DNA of 64,000 bases. Origin: Pholiota molesta (lineage: Eukaryota > Basidiomycota > Agaricomycetes > Agaricales > Strophariaceae). The position numbers and the translations under genes were made by a program. This document shows positions 49,350 to 61,012 of the stretch, one piece after another. Location: the NCBI GenBank assembly GCA_014925825.1, contig JACGCK010000001.1:930001-994000 (forward strand), written 5' to 3'. Positions within the stretch are counted from its first letter, which is position 1; each line of letters starts with the position of its first letter. The notes beneath the pieces are model-generated. The model was not told the DNA's origin. It did not search any database and worked only from the letters and a program-made list of their open reading frames with translations.

Positions 49350-50977
49350 ATGCCCGTTCCAACAATCGCAGACCCTCCGCCATCGGCTGGAACAAAACCA
49401 CAAGGACAACCTTCACAAAAGGCAATGAAAAGAGCCGAAACGAGAGAACGCCAAGAAAAGGAGAGGGCTGCTAAAGCAGCATTGAAACAGCAGCCGCAAG
49501 GCGGTAGTGGGGGAGCGACAACTGGCCAGCAGAAGGCACAGAAGGTACCAGCTACGCCTCAAAAGAAATCATTTGGAGCGGAAACAGCTGGCGCAAAACA
49601 CACATCTGCCTCAAAAGATGCAGGGACATCTGGGGCCGTGGCAGAAGACCTGGCAGGGAAACAATTATCTCATGGCCTGCGGATTTTCTCTCATTTTGGC
49701 CAGCCAAAACATATTGGACATACGATCAAGGGCGATATCCATCCTACGATCATCAGGCTAGGCCTACTTTTCTCCGAATTTAAGATCTGTGGTGCAAATG
49801 CAAGATGCATAGCTATGCTTACCGCTTTCAAACAAGTAATCTCCCTTTTCTGGTTCTGTTTAAAATCTCAAATGACCCTGCCTTTGCTTGACAGGTAATA
49901 CAGGATTATACTACCCCTTCCCATAGCACCATATCTCGCCATCTGATGACCCATCTCTCCCCCCAAATCACTCATCTCGTTTCCGCCAGACCTATGTCCG
50001 TCACGATGGGCAACGCAATCAGAGAATTAAAGTTGGAAATCAGCGGAATAGACATTGATATGATTGAACAAGACGTATGTTTATATGAGTTTCATCATGT
50101 ATATCATACTAACCTTGAAGAATTTCATACATAGGCCAAGAAACTACTTTACGACTATATCAATACCTACATCCAGGATCGTATTACTACCGCCGACAAG
50201 GTTATCCAAGAACTCGCAGGGAAGAAAATCAAAGATGGGGATGTTATTCTGACATACGCAAGGTTTGCTCTGTGTTTGCGACTGCTCAATAGTTCGGCGC
50301 TAATCCCATCCTAGGTCGTCCGTCGTCGAGAAGGTTCTCTTGTCAGCACAAAGTGAAGGCAAAAAGTTCTCTGTGATGGTGGTAGATTCCAAGCCTCTGC
50401 TGGAAGGTTGCTTAATTCACTTTTTCTTTCAATCCATCCGCTTATTCAAACGTTTCTCCAGGAAAAGAATTATTGAAATCTCTAACCAATGGCCCCAATC
50501 CGATACCTTGCACTTATGCCCTTCTACCTGCCCTTCCGTCTTTATTGCCGGAAGTAACCACTGTATTCCTCGGAGCACATGCACTATTCTCGAACGGTGC
50601 CGTCTATTCTCGCGCTGGCACTGCTATGGTAGCTATGATGGCAAAAACAAACAGCGTACCAGTTGTCGTCTGTTGTGAGACATACAAATTCAGCGATGGT
50701 GTGATGGTTGATGGATTCAGCAAGAACGAGCTAGGTGACAAACATTTTTGTCTGTATAGAGGAAAGCTAACTTATATTGTTTGCAGTACCGTTATCAATT
50801 ATTCAAAAAAACTCGACAGATCAAGACCCTGCACCTCCTACACATCTGGAGACGCTGAATCCTTTATATGACTTAACACCGCCAACGTATATTACGGCAG
50901 TCGTCACAGAAGTCGGACTCATTCCGCCTAGCAGTATCAGTTCGATACCTTTGGCTCTCGGCAAGACTTCGTTGTGA
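49350..50977 (+). CDS. GCD2: translation initiation factor eIF2B subunit delta
   Basis: Regulatory subunit of the eIF2 guanine nucleotide exchange factor. Starts MPVPTIADPPPSAG with a low-complexity Lys/Glu/Ala/Gln N-terminus (MKRAETRERQEKERAAKAAL). The conserved eIF-2B alpha/beta/delta fold follows: IRLGLLFSEFKICGANARCI, MSVTMGNAIRELKLEISGID, VILTYARSSVVEKVLLSAQS, VVDSKPLLEGKELLKSL, EVTTVFLGAHALFSNGAVYS and RAGTAMVAMMAKTNSVPVVV. The last exon gives NPLYDLTPPTYITAVVTEVG and LIPPSSISSIPLALGKTSL. The order, and the VGLIPPSSI ending, identify delta rather than alpha or beta. About six introns, frame intact. Confidence 0.94.
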
Positions 50978-51089
50978 ATTTCAGTATGTTGCCATAGATT
51001 TTCCTGTAAATTATGATACGCTACGACATATATGTATTTTAGCTCGATGTTCCTTTATATATTCTAGAGTGAACTGAAAAAAAGGTATA

Positions 51090-51898
51090 TTATTGTAATT
51101 TCTTTTCCGAGGCATCTACGTTGGCTTTTTTCTTCGCTTCGTTACGTTCTATAAGCTTTGCTCGTATCCAATCAAAGGCACGGTCTGTGACATGCTCTAC
51201 CGGGTGATCAAAGAGATAGGGAAGGATGGGGACAATTGCCAGACCCGTTATTGTCGGGCCCCAAGCCTTGACTTTAGGATTCGTAGCACGGTGGAATGCT
51301 TTGCGTGATTGAGCTACTGCAGTATGAATAGTCAATGCAGGAAGCGCCCTGAAGAAATAATGATGAGATAAATTTCATAAAGACGTGAGAATGACAATAT
51401 CCATACATCGAAGCTATTGATTGGAAAGTCGCGCGTTGAACGGCCGAAATGGCAATTCTAGTGGGCTCTGAGAAGTTGGCTGCTTCAATGGGCGTGGGTC
51501 CACGATGATAGGACTTGTAGGAGTCATAGGCTACATCTCTGGATCGAAGTAGCGAAAATTGTTAGTAAAGTCAAGTTGTTGTGGTAACTAACGAACCCAG
51601 AGAGATATAGCCACGAGATACCATATGCAGCGGTCACAACCCATGGTGGGACTACAGGTCGAAATGCTTCGCCGACATCACTTGTCTGGAAGATTTTATG
51701 ATGATATGAGGAAAGATCCTACAAAAGTTTACGGGCACGTACGTAGGCTACGTACCGCGACGCTGCGCGCACAGCTGTCCGGAGGCGGGCACCATAGGCC
51801 ATATAACGCAGTTCAGATTCAGTTGTATCGACATCGCGGTTTGCAAGCTCGTGGACTTTTTCCTTAGCTGCCTGGATGGATATTTCGGTGGAGGCCAT
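51090..51898 (-). CDS. MTFP1: mitochondrial fission process protein 1 (MTP18)
   Basis: Inner mitochondrial membrane protein linked to fission. The ATG at 51898 gives MASTEISIQAAKEKVHELAN, then LRYMAYGARLRAAVRAASRY, VAYTSDVGEAFRPVVPPWVV and TAAYGISWLYLSGDVAYDSY. The last exon gives AWGPTITGLAIVPILPYLFD and HPVEHVTDRAFDWIRAKL. The RYLAYTSDVGEAFRP and GISWxYxxGDV patterns are typical of the family. Ends with a charged tail, DASEKKLQ. Four short-intron exons, frame intact. Divergent from FHL1. Confidence 0.9.
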
Positions 51899-52053
51899 AG
51901 CGAAGGTAAGTTGTGGGTCAAATGAACGCGGCGGCGCGGCAAAGTGGAATGCGAGGCCACGTGATCAGTGGAACTTCTCCTGAACTTGTTAGCGACATTG
52001 ACCGTTAACCACAACGTCGCCAGCGTCGCTTTCGCCGCCCACGGCCCACATTT
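51899..52053. promoter_or_regulatory. divergent intergenic region MTFP1/FHL1
   Basis: 155 bp between start codons, GC-rich (GCGGCGGCGCGGC), with a CACGTG E-box at 51958-51963. Confidence 0.45.
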
Positions 52054-54419
52054 ATGGATACCCGGACAAGAACTGCATCCCCAGCAACAGCGCATGAAGA
52101 TGCACATCATCCGACGCCGCCACCTGTCCAACAGGACAAGATATCTGCATACTACTCCCTTGTCTTTCCCCATTACACGTTCTACATTCAAACGCTGTCC
52201 ATAACAATAGGCCGCCGATGTGCTCCAAATGCTGCCAACTCCTCTCATCCTGAGACCTCGCAAGTTGATGTCGATCTTGGAGCTCTAAAGAGTGTCTCGC
52301 GGCTTCACGCCAAGATTGAGTACGACCAGGAGGAGGACCGTTTCGTGCTTATCGTCATCGGACGCAACGGCGCTTGGGTAGACGGAGTTTGGTCTGGCGC
52401 TGGTACTCGCGCACCACTGGGCGAAAGGTGAGCCCATAGATATCCTTCATTCGTTCTGCCCTGAGTAAGAATGTTGAATCAGATCCCAAATACAAATCGC
52501 TTCCCGGACCTTTCATTTCGTCCTTCCTCCGCCTCCGCCTCCGGAAGACACTCCGTCACCAAGCTCGCAGTCCTCAGTACATCGACAAAGGTCGCCTTCC
52601 GTAGACATCACTTCGATCTCACCCCCTTCCTCACAACCTTCGCATTCCCCACCCCCTTTGGAAGTCAAGCTTCCACCTCCTTCACCAGAACCTGAATTTG
52701 AGGCCCCAGTTTCACCTCCGCCTAAACCCAAACCTAAACTTAAACCTCAACCACAACTTCCGCCTCAGCCTGAATTACCCAATTCGAATTCAATCGGTAA
52801 ATCGAATAAGACCAATTCGAAGAAGCGGAAAAAGAGCGATGTTGACCCGCCACCTATTATTGAGCGTCCGAAACCGGAGGATATGCCACCAAAGCCACCC
52901 TTCACATACGCTCAACTCATATATCGATCTATCAAAGAGATTGGTGGCAAGGCCACGCTTCAAGAAATCTGCTCCTGGATCATGAATACCCACGAATATT
53001 ACCGCTACGCTGATGGTGCTTGGATGGTGATTGTCATCCACTTCTTCTCCGTGTTCTATGAATAACATGTTTTTGCAGAGTTCCGTGCGACACAATCTTT
53101 CGTCTGGTCGGGCATTCTTGAAGATGGAACGGTGCGGCGGAGATAGAGGAAAGGGTTACTTCTGGTCGGTCGACGAGAAGTTCTCTCAAACATTGGAAGA
53201 ACAAGAATTCAAAGTGAAGCAAGCTGCTGCTGCTGCTGCTGCTCAAGGATTCCCATCGGGTTCTTCAGATATGCAAGGGAAACCTCGTAAGAAGGAAAAG
53301 GGCGCATTGTTAGAGCCTCCATTGAAACGTAGTGTGAAAGGCGATCTGAAGGGGGTGCCTCTACCACCTCCGCTGACATCATCTCCTTTACCCTTCAAAA
53401 ATGCGCTTTCTCCAACACCAATTCCTCCTACCGTACCGCCACCGGCCGCCACAACTCCAGCTGCAGCATCTGATGTTCAATCTTCGAAACCCAATATCAC
53501 TACGGGCACAACGTCGACCTCTACAGCTACGGGAGTGTTCGCATATCCCTCTCTTACACCCAACTCACAACAACCAAGGGCAAATGTTCCTCAACAGAGT
53601 TCCACGTTGCTAGCGGGGTATCCACGGGCTGGCCCAAATCCATATGCACCTTTGACTCAACCTAACTGGGGGATACATTCAGCTCATACTACTACCCCAG
53701 CACCAACATCTTCGAAAGCCACTTCCCTACCTCCATCGACGTCTGCTGCCGCTGTTATTTCGCCCTCTCCTCCAGCGGCGGCTGTTTCTGCCGTAGTCCC
53801 TGACGTAGTCATTCCGATCATCCTTGGTCCTATACCCCCGACGCACCCAGATTACTCTCCTAACCATCCAAATAACTCGGTGAAGGAAGGTTACATGATT
53901 TTGCATGAGCGAAAGCTTATACTCGATCCTGATGTTTTCGCGGAGCTTACGAAGGAGATGCTTCAAGAACTAGAAAAAATGGGAGCTCGGGAAGCGTTGG
54001 GGGTCCTTACGAACCACATGATCAGAGCTCTGAAAGAGCGAAGAGCGAAAGGCAGAGGCAAGGATAAGAATCGACGGCCCAAAGGCGCAGGACGCGGAAC
54101 CTCGAAGAAAGCCACAGCAGTAACTACCGCTCCATTTACGAATGTGCCCCTTGAGAGCAGAAAGACAGCTATCGGAGGTGCTGTTGGCCCCTCCAGCGAA
54201 GAGGCAACAACACCAATGAAAACCGAGCCTGCCAACCACACGGAGTTGACGTCTCCAATGCCGTCGTCGATTCCTGCCGACCAAGCTTCCAGGAACAAAG
54301 CGCCTAGCATGGACGCAGATCCGGGCTCTCCTATCATAGTAGTTGATGACGACTCAGATGATGATGAGCCAGCGGCGAAGAGACGGAAAGTGGATAGTGC
54401 ATTGGGCGTGGCTTCATGA
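52054..54419 (+). CDS. FHL1: FHA-forkhead transcription factor (Fhl1/FOXK type)
   Basis: Transcription factor; yeast Fhl1 controls ribosomal-protein genes. Starts MDTRTRTASPATAHEDAHHP. FHA domain: TLSITIGRRCAPNA, VDVDLGALKSVSRLHAKIEY, RFVLIVIGRNGAWVDG and SQIQIASRTFHFVLPPP. The SRLHAKI and GRNGxWV strings are the phosphothreonine-binding core. A Pro-rich linker with a basic patch (KKRKKSD) follows. Forkhead domain: KPPFTYAQLIYRSIKEIGGK, LQEICSWIMNTHEYYRYADG, SSVRHNLSSGRAFLKMER and GDRGKGYFWSVDEKF. The recognition helix is interrupted by an intron between AWM and SSVRH. The C-terminal half is Pro/Ser/Ala-rich with a conserved helix (LTKEMLQELEKMGAREALGV), an SP-rich end and a basic KRRK motif. 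Three introns, frame intact. Confidence 0.93.
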
Positions 54420-56577
54420 TCACTCAGGGACCTTGGTTTGCTTCGATACACATTTTCATCTTCGTTTTGTACATTTTTATCACATTACTAGTTTAGTGTA
54501 CATTTAGTATTATGTCTTCTCGGTGGACTAGAGGTAATCTTACCAGCATTTGGTTCTCTGTGCAGGTGTTAAACTTATAGCAAACAAAGCACATTGGTGA
54601 TCGTGGAAACTTAAAGATTTTGGATTGGCGCCCGCCTCTCTTTGTAAACTACAACCAACATGATATCACTCCTTATTCTGCTTCGTTTCTCAGAGGTCAT
54701 GCAAATTTTCGCTCTTACGTTACGAGGCCCTTATGTTGCTTGAAAACGCTTCAACTGGTCGCCTGACTTCTCTCACTGTTCGCGTATGGCATGTCCAAAT
54801 GCCTCGACCAATTGCACCATTTCGCTGGGGTGAGATATGTCAATGGGTGGGCTTTGGCATTATCAATCTCAGAGAGCCGCTGGACCATCTGCGCTGTCGC
54901 CGTGCGATCGAATTTGCTTCAGTTGCAAATATATTAGAGCTCGGTGGACTCACTAACATGGTCTCCAACTTGGAGGCCTTCGTGAATCGTCGGTCTGTCT
55001 CGGTACGGATCAACGACCCCGTGGCCGTCTATTAAATGGCCGGTGTTCTCTGGATGTCAATCTGGATTAAGGAACGCTGTGGTGGTGGTGAACCGGGTCC
55101 ATTTAATATTTGTCAAGCGAGTCGAAATCCGCGGAATCACTCACTGTCTCCAGAATTCCGGATTCCTACTCTGCTCCTCATGTTATCACTAGTTTACCCA
55201 GCTTCCGGTGCCACCGCATCTTCAGCAGCGTAGCTGGCGCCTTTTGGCGAGCGGTAATATTGCGCCTCGATCTTCTGTGGTTCTTCTGTTGCAAGTCCGG
55301 AAAGTCGGAATTGCGGGATGCAATGAGCCAGAACTTGAGGCGCGGTCATTTTTTTCAATAAACTCTGATGGCTGATGACTTGGGCGTGATTGGTCTGACT
55401 GCGTGATATTCAAACTGGGTTGAAGAGGTTGTGAAGATGTTTGAAAGGAAAAGTGGGTGGGTGATCTGTTCAATCACATTTTGGAGACCAAGGTGGAAGT
55501 TTAGGCTCTTGTTCGTTCAAGCGCCCTTGCTTTATTTCGACAAAACTAAATATTACTTTTTTCAAGTAATTTATTTATCTTTCAGTTCTATTCTAATTGC
55601 TTGGACAAACTTGGACTCTGAGATCATATTCAAGCTAATGCACCTTCTAACTTTCATTTTAGTGATATAAATATACTGGCTTTAATCATCGTATAGCAGA
55701 AATAACTAGGAATGCTACTTTGAGAGAAAAATTGTTATGTTTTTGATGAGATGAACGGAGGAAGATGCCCAGGATGTCAACGAAAGAATTATTCAGAGCT
55801 TGAGAAAAGTAACAGCCTAATAAGAATAACTACAGTCTTGATATTTTTATCGACCTGTAGTAGCCTGTTGTATGCGGTAGATATAGATATCGATTCGGCC
55901 GAGCGCCTGATGGTGACTTGGCCAGAAACTCCGCAAGAAGCGAGTCAAGAGTCGTTATCTTGCGCTGATTACTCGGAGATGAAAGCAAGGGCACAATGTC
56001 GAAAGCGAAATGATACAGATTAGCCCAGGAGGCCTGAAATTCAGAGGCCGATTCCCGATGCGGATGAATCAGAGAGCGACATGACGCGGGTGCTGACTAG
56101 AATATGCCAGAGCATGCAGCTTGATGCAAGGTGTAAATAGAGCTGGGAGGCTGATGACAGGACAGCACTAGACTATGGGATCCTCAATGCGGCTGAGATA
56201 GAGTAATGTGCGAAGGAGGTGGGAGTGGCCTGACCGTGGCAGCTTGGGATGGGGCCGGGATATAGAACGTGCGTTGAGTAATGAGCTGGCGAGCTAAACA
56301 TGCGTGGAAGTGGGAAAGAAAGAAAGGCTATTTAAATCCGGGGAAGACGTTGCACGTTCGACGGCGACAGTCATGCGGAATCCCAAATCACGGCATGTTC
56401 CGGGCACTGGCACGTGGAGGGCAATTCTGAGCGCAAGTGCCGCTGATATCATAACTTGCTTCAGACGAAACATTGGTGGACCTCCTCCCCAGCCTATACA
56501 CGCTTCCCACCACCCCCCTCCCCGCCGCCCAGCCCCTTTTTCTCCTTTCGCCCGCGCCACGAGCCCCCACGCCCCGC
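54420..56577. other. gene-poor 2.1-kb region
   Basis: No convincing gene between FHL1 and KCS1. One ORF (54733-55035, 100 codons, plus strand) is open from an ATG but has no recognisable family. The stretch 55500-55700 is AT-rich. From about 56040 GC rises, and just before the KCS1 start it becomes a C-rich polypyrimidine tract, typical of a fungal 5' leader. No RNA, transposon ends or repeats recognised. Confidence 0.4.
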
Positions 56578-59500
56578 ATGGCATCCGCCTTCGATGCAAG
56601 GCATGCAAAACAACCCCAGTATCGTTTTCCGCTCTCGCCACCCAGCTCCGGTAATGTCACTGCACATTCTTCTCCCCGTCTGTCGCCAACCCATTTCGAC
56701 GACTCACCAGTTGAAGAGTTTTTTCGTCCCTCCACCGCGCCGTCGTTCCGCCAGTCCCACTCCCTCACCTCCGTGCGCTCAGGCAAACAGCGCGCGACTT
56801 CGAATACATCCGACTCAGATGGCTACAATACCGAGAAATCGTCGTCTCGGAGACGCAGGAAAGCCATGTCCAGAGCACTCACACTTCCTTCTGGTCTAGT
56901 CTCAACCCACAAAGCCCCCCCAACCCGCTCACCCACAAAGCCCCTCAGACCGCTATCTCGCACTTCAAGTATCTCAAGTTCGGGCTCCTCTTCCTCTTCT
57001 CCTACCGATGGGGACATACTTCTTGCCCCTCATACTAGCTCCGGGATGGGTAGAAAGGTTGCCGCAACCCTTCAGCTGTTCAAGGAAACTTCTGGTCCAT
57101 CCGAAGAACAAGCCGCTGGCGAGCCCTCTTCAAGCCGCAATGAAGCTCTAGGAGCCCGGAGAGTGGAACCTTTTCGCGATGTAGAAGATGTGGCTGAAGC
57201 GTTCGAATTTGTAAAGCGATCCGAATGGCCGGACCGCGAAAGCGCCGCTGTCAGACGAGAAAGGAGTATGACAACACTGGAACGTGTACGGACTAGGGAA
57301 AACGTCAGTAATGACCAAGAGACTGGGGGTAAAAAGTTCTTGGTGCGGGAACCATCGACATCGGATGTGTCGCAATGGCGTCGGGATCATGTCATGGGTC
57401 GAGGAAGACGGCGCGAGCGTGCCATAGACGATCTTGCTGATGATACAGATACACGTTCTGAACTTCCACTATCAACTATCAACACTTTTCATGAAACTTC
57501 ACCCATATACATTCGCCCTCGTTCGCGTGCGTATCCTCCCTCTCCTTCTCCTTCCCGTTCTCCGACCAGTCGTATAACTTTGTCTCGCCACATCCCAGAG
57601 GCCCCTTGTTCCGAGCCTGTTCTACCTACATTGCCCCCAATCCGTACCACTCCACGACATTCTCGATCTCCTACCCCCGTTCGCGCAGCGCATCATCCAG
57701 AATCATACTCCGCTCCTATCTCTCCCGTCGGGACTTCGCCTTGGTCAACAGACGATGAATCCAATTGGGAAACTGCTTCTGCCACATCAACAGCCGCTTC
57801 GAATACATCCACCTATGGCCATACTGACGCAGAAGATAGCACATACCCCTCGGCTCTTCATCATTTGTCAAATGGACTTGACAAGCAAGATCGCTTCTTT
57901 GGGCTTGACGATGGCGAAGTGCTGAACAACGCACCTTTGAAGGCCTTGGATGATGAGACGCTTGCTCTTGATTTCAACGTGCCCGAAGAACGCCTTCCTC
58001 ATATTCCCCTTCGGCCATTTCGAAATCAGGTTGGCGGACACAGCGCCATCTACAAGTTTACGAAACAGGCTGTTTGCAAGGTTCGAACAAACCTCACGTA
58101 TCCTTCAATTTAGCTGATTTCTCTACATTTCCTCCCCTTGATTATTAGCCGCTTGTATCCCGAGAAAACCTTTTCTACGAATCTGTAGAGCGCGAAGCAC
58201 CCCCTCTTCTTGACTTCATCCCGCGGTATCTCGGGGTCATGTTGGTTAGTTATCGGCGTGTTCCAAAAGCCTTGCATGCCGATCAGTCGACAACTCCTCG
58301 ATCTCATGGACACCCCTCTCTTGATTCTACCTTCAAAGAGGATACTAAGCAAGCATCTCCATCGAAAGTCGCCCCTAGCGATGTTTTGGATCATCCTGTC
58401 TTCGAAGAGAACGCTCCGACTGATACTGATGAGGCAGAGATGCCAGAGGTTGTTCTTGACCGCAATCGCCACATTATTCCAGAATGGATGCTTCGTGGCG
58501 GGCGGAATCGATCCCTTTCTTATTCCAACGACCGGTCTTCATTTATTGCACAGCGCAAGTTGCAACCTCACCGCCACCTCCCCAGAAGCACAGCATCAAG
58601 TCCAGACCTTGCAACCACGCCACCACCTCCAAGTGAATATGGCAGATTCCGTCCAAGCCCCCTATCCTATCCCCCATTTGGAACGGCAGATGTAGGTGCA
58701 GACGCGCCCACGCCTGTTAATTCGCCCAAACAGGGCGCAAATGCCTTCCCATCACGTCTGGCTGGGAGAACGGTGTCAGAACATCACGGAGCTGGCGCGC
58801 CCATTCTTGAAGAGGACGGCACTCCATCCCGTCCGACGATGAGGCCGTTCAACTCGGAGCGAGCTATTCCCGGCGCGCAGTGGTTTGGAGGCACAGGCTC
58901 GACCATGGTCAACACGAAACTCAAGGATCACGTTTTCAGCACGTTCTACGGCGGTTCAGAAAGCGGTTCGACCAACGCTCTGTTGATTACTCGCGAACGG
59001 AGGACGAAGGCGACGCTGACGCCGAGTCGGATCCTACTAGACGACACCCATCGCGCACTCGTAGGAAGCTTTTTCGTCATTCGGAACGAGGGTCTACTTC
59101 GTTGCCGGAAGGGTCTGAGAGATCCTTCGACGTATACAAAGCGATTCCACGCTGCGCAGCCCAGAAAAAGTGTCGCGTCTGTTGGAGGACAAAGAAAGGC
59201 CATATGCGGGGAACCAGGGTCTAACAAGAACTGCTCTGGAGGATTTGCACTTTGGTCAGTCTCCTCCTGCGCCTTCCTCTCTTCGAGGAAGAAGCCGCTC
59301 AAGGTCACTCGAAGAAAAACGGATGCCGATTCCTCTTCAGCGTTCATTTACTCAGCAATCCATCATTCACGAGCAGATCCCATTTGAACCTCCTGTTACG
59401 CGCCAAAATCACTTCATTTTGATGGAAGATCTGACCGGAAGGCTAAAGCACCCTTGCGTCATCGATTTGAAGATGGGCACTCGTCAATATGGCATCGACG

Positions 59501-60452
59501 CTACCTCGGCCAAGAAGAAGAGTCAGCGTAAGAAGTGTGATCGGACCACAAGCCGCAGCCTTGGAGTCCGTGTTTGTGGCATGCAGGTCAGTTTTAGGTT
59601 GTCCACGCTATAGAAAGGATCAGACATTAACTCTTTTGTCGATAGGTCTGGAACAACGTGACGGAGTCGTATGTGACCCAAGATAAATACAATGGTCGTG
59701 ATGTTCGTCCAGACGAATTTGACGCTGTGCTCAAGTCTTTCCTGTTCGATGGTGAACGTTTATTGGCATACCAAATTCCTATTCTGCTTCAAAAGCTCTA
59801 TGCATTAGCGCACATCATTTATCGTCTCAAGGGCTACCGCTTCTATGGATGTAGTATTCTCATGATCTATGACGGTGATCGCGAATCACAAGAAGCCTTC
59901 CGATCGTCTGTCCTCGAGCACCCATCTTCCCGGAGCAAGCGTGGCGAGTCCCTAGAACGTCGTTCGCAGTCGCAAAGTCACGATCGGGCACCGCTGCGTC
60001 GATCCCATAGCGAAGATCTCCTTGTCGGTTCCCTAGCTAAGCGCTCCAGCGGGCGACGGAAACGTGGCGAGATTAACCTCCGCATCGTCGACTTTGCCCA
60101 CACAACGACTGGTCGGGACTGGCTTCCTTATTCCGAGGCGAACGGGCGCCCGCATCCGCACGAGATGTTCTCGAGCTCGAAAGGCTATCAGGCAGAAGTC
60201 GATCCGGAGACTGGGTTGATCTACGCCCGCTTTCCGCCTCATTACCCGGATCAACCTGATCGAGGCTTCCTTTTGGGACTCAAGAATCTGGCGGCGTCGT
60301 TGGAGAAAATATGGAACGAGGAACGTGTTCGCCTGATGAAACTTGGTCGCGATGATCCTTCAGTGGCGCTTCCTCCGCTTTCGCTGGAGGGCAAGGAGAT
60401 TTTCGACGAGATCGCGGAGAACGAGGAAGACTCGGGCATGATATCCACGTAA
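56578..60452 (+). CDS. KCS1: inositol hexakisphosphate kinase (Kcs1/IP6K)
   Basis: Makes diphosphoinositol phosphates (IP7) in the phosphate-sensing pathway. An in-frame ATG at 56473 exists, but the C-rich leader up to 56578 favours [21 protein letters not shown] long disordered N-terminus is followed by [20 protein letters not shown] (IP-kinase lobe start) and, after an intron, [20 protein letters not shown] and [16 protein letters not shown]. The catalytic region has [20 protein letters not shown] then [10 protein letters not shown] (the PxxxDxKxG motif), [27 protein letters not shown] (SLLxxYD-like) and LRIVDFAHT. The C-terminus ends [11 protein letters not shown]. Two frame breaks, near 58945 and 59142, are each cured by one base, giving [19 protein letters not shown] and [15 protein letters not shown]. 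Two introns are clear (near 58082 and 59586). Confidence 0.92.
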
Positions 60453-61012
60453 TTTTTCTTGGTCTAATTCTCGACGTATTGATACACGTCGACATTATTC
60501 CCTTTGCGATGATACCACAGCATTGGCATATTACTCCTTTACTAGCAATTGCTTCCTTTTTTGCTCTTATTTTTATTTAATCCTTTTGTTTTGTTTTGTT
60601 TTGCGAACTACATTTGTCCATCTACCCGCATACATAGACAGCATCATCATCCTACATCCTAATCTGATCACATACACTTAGATCGCTACTTCAGGGGATG
60701 AAAATAACAGGTTTTATATCCACAAATGGTGTGAGCTGAGGGCTGAATATCGAATGCTGGTTAAATGACATATATACCACAATGTACATGTTGTGTCCGT
60801 TCCGCCTTCGCGAACGGATCAGTAAGTACGCCGGTCCACCTTCCTGTTTTGATGATTTACTTTCCTTTCGGGTATGGTCGAATTGTTTGAATTCATGTGT
60901 TGTGATCGGGGATCCCGAACCAGTGATCCGTAATCCTGCACATCTCTCCTCCGTACCCTCATCTGCTTTCGCCATCTTCTACTGTTCCCTAGGGAACACT
61001 GTCGTCTCCTCT
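60453..61012. other. intergenic KCS1/HEI10
   Basis: About 560 bp with KCS1 3' sequence (T-rich, TTTTGTTTTGTTTTG near 60588-60604) and the HEI10 promoter. A minus-strand ORF here (60691-60975) has no family resemblance. Confidence 0.4.

Noticed and set aside
54733..55035. 100-codon plus-strand ORF
   Set aside because: No recognisable domain, no splice partners, in a gene-poor region. Too weak to call a gene.
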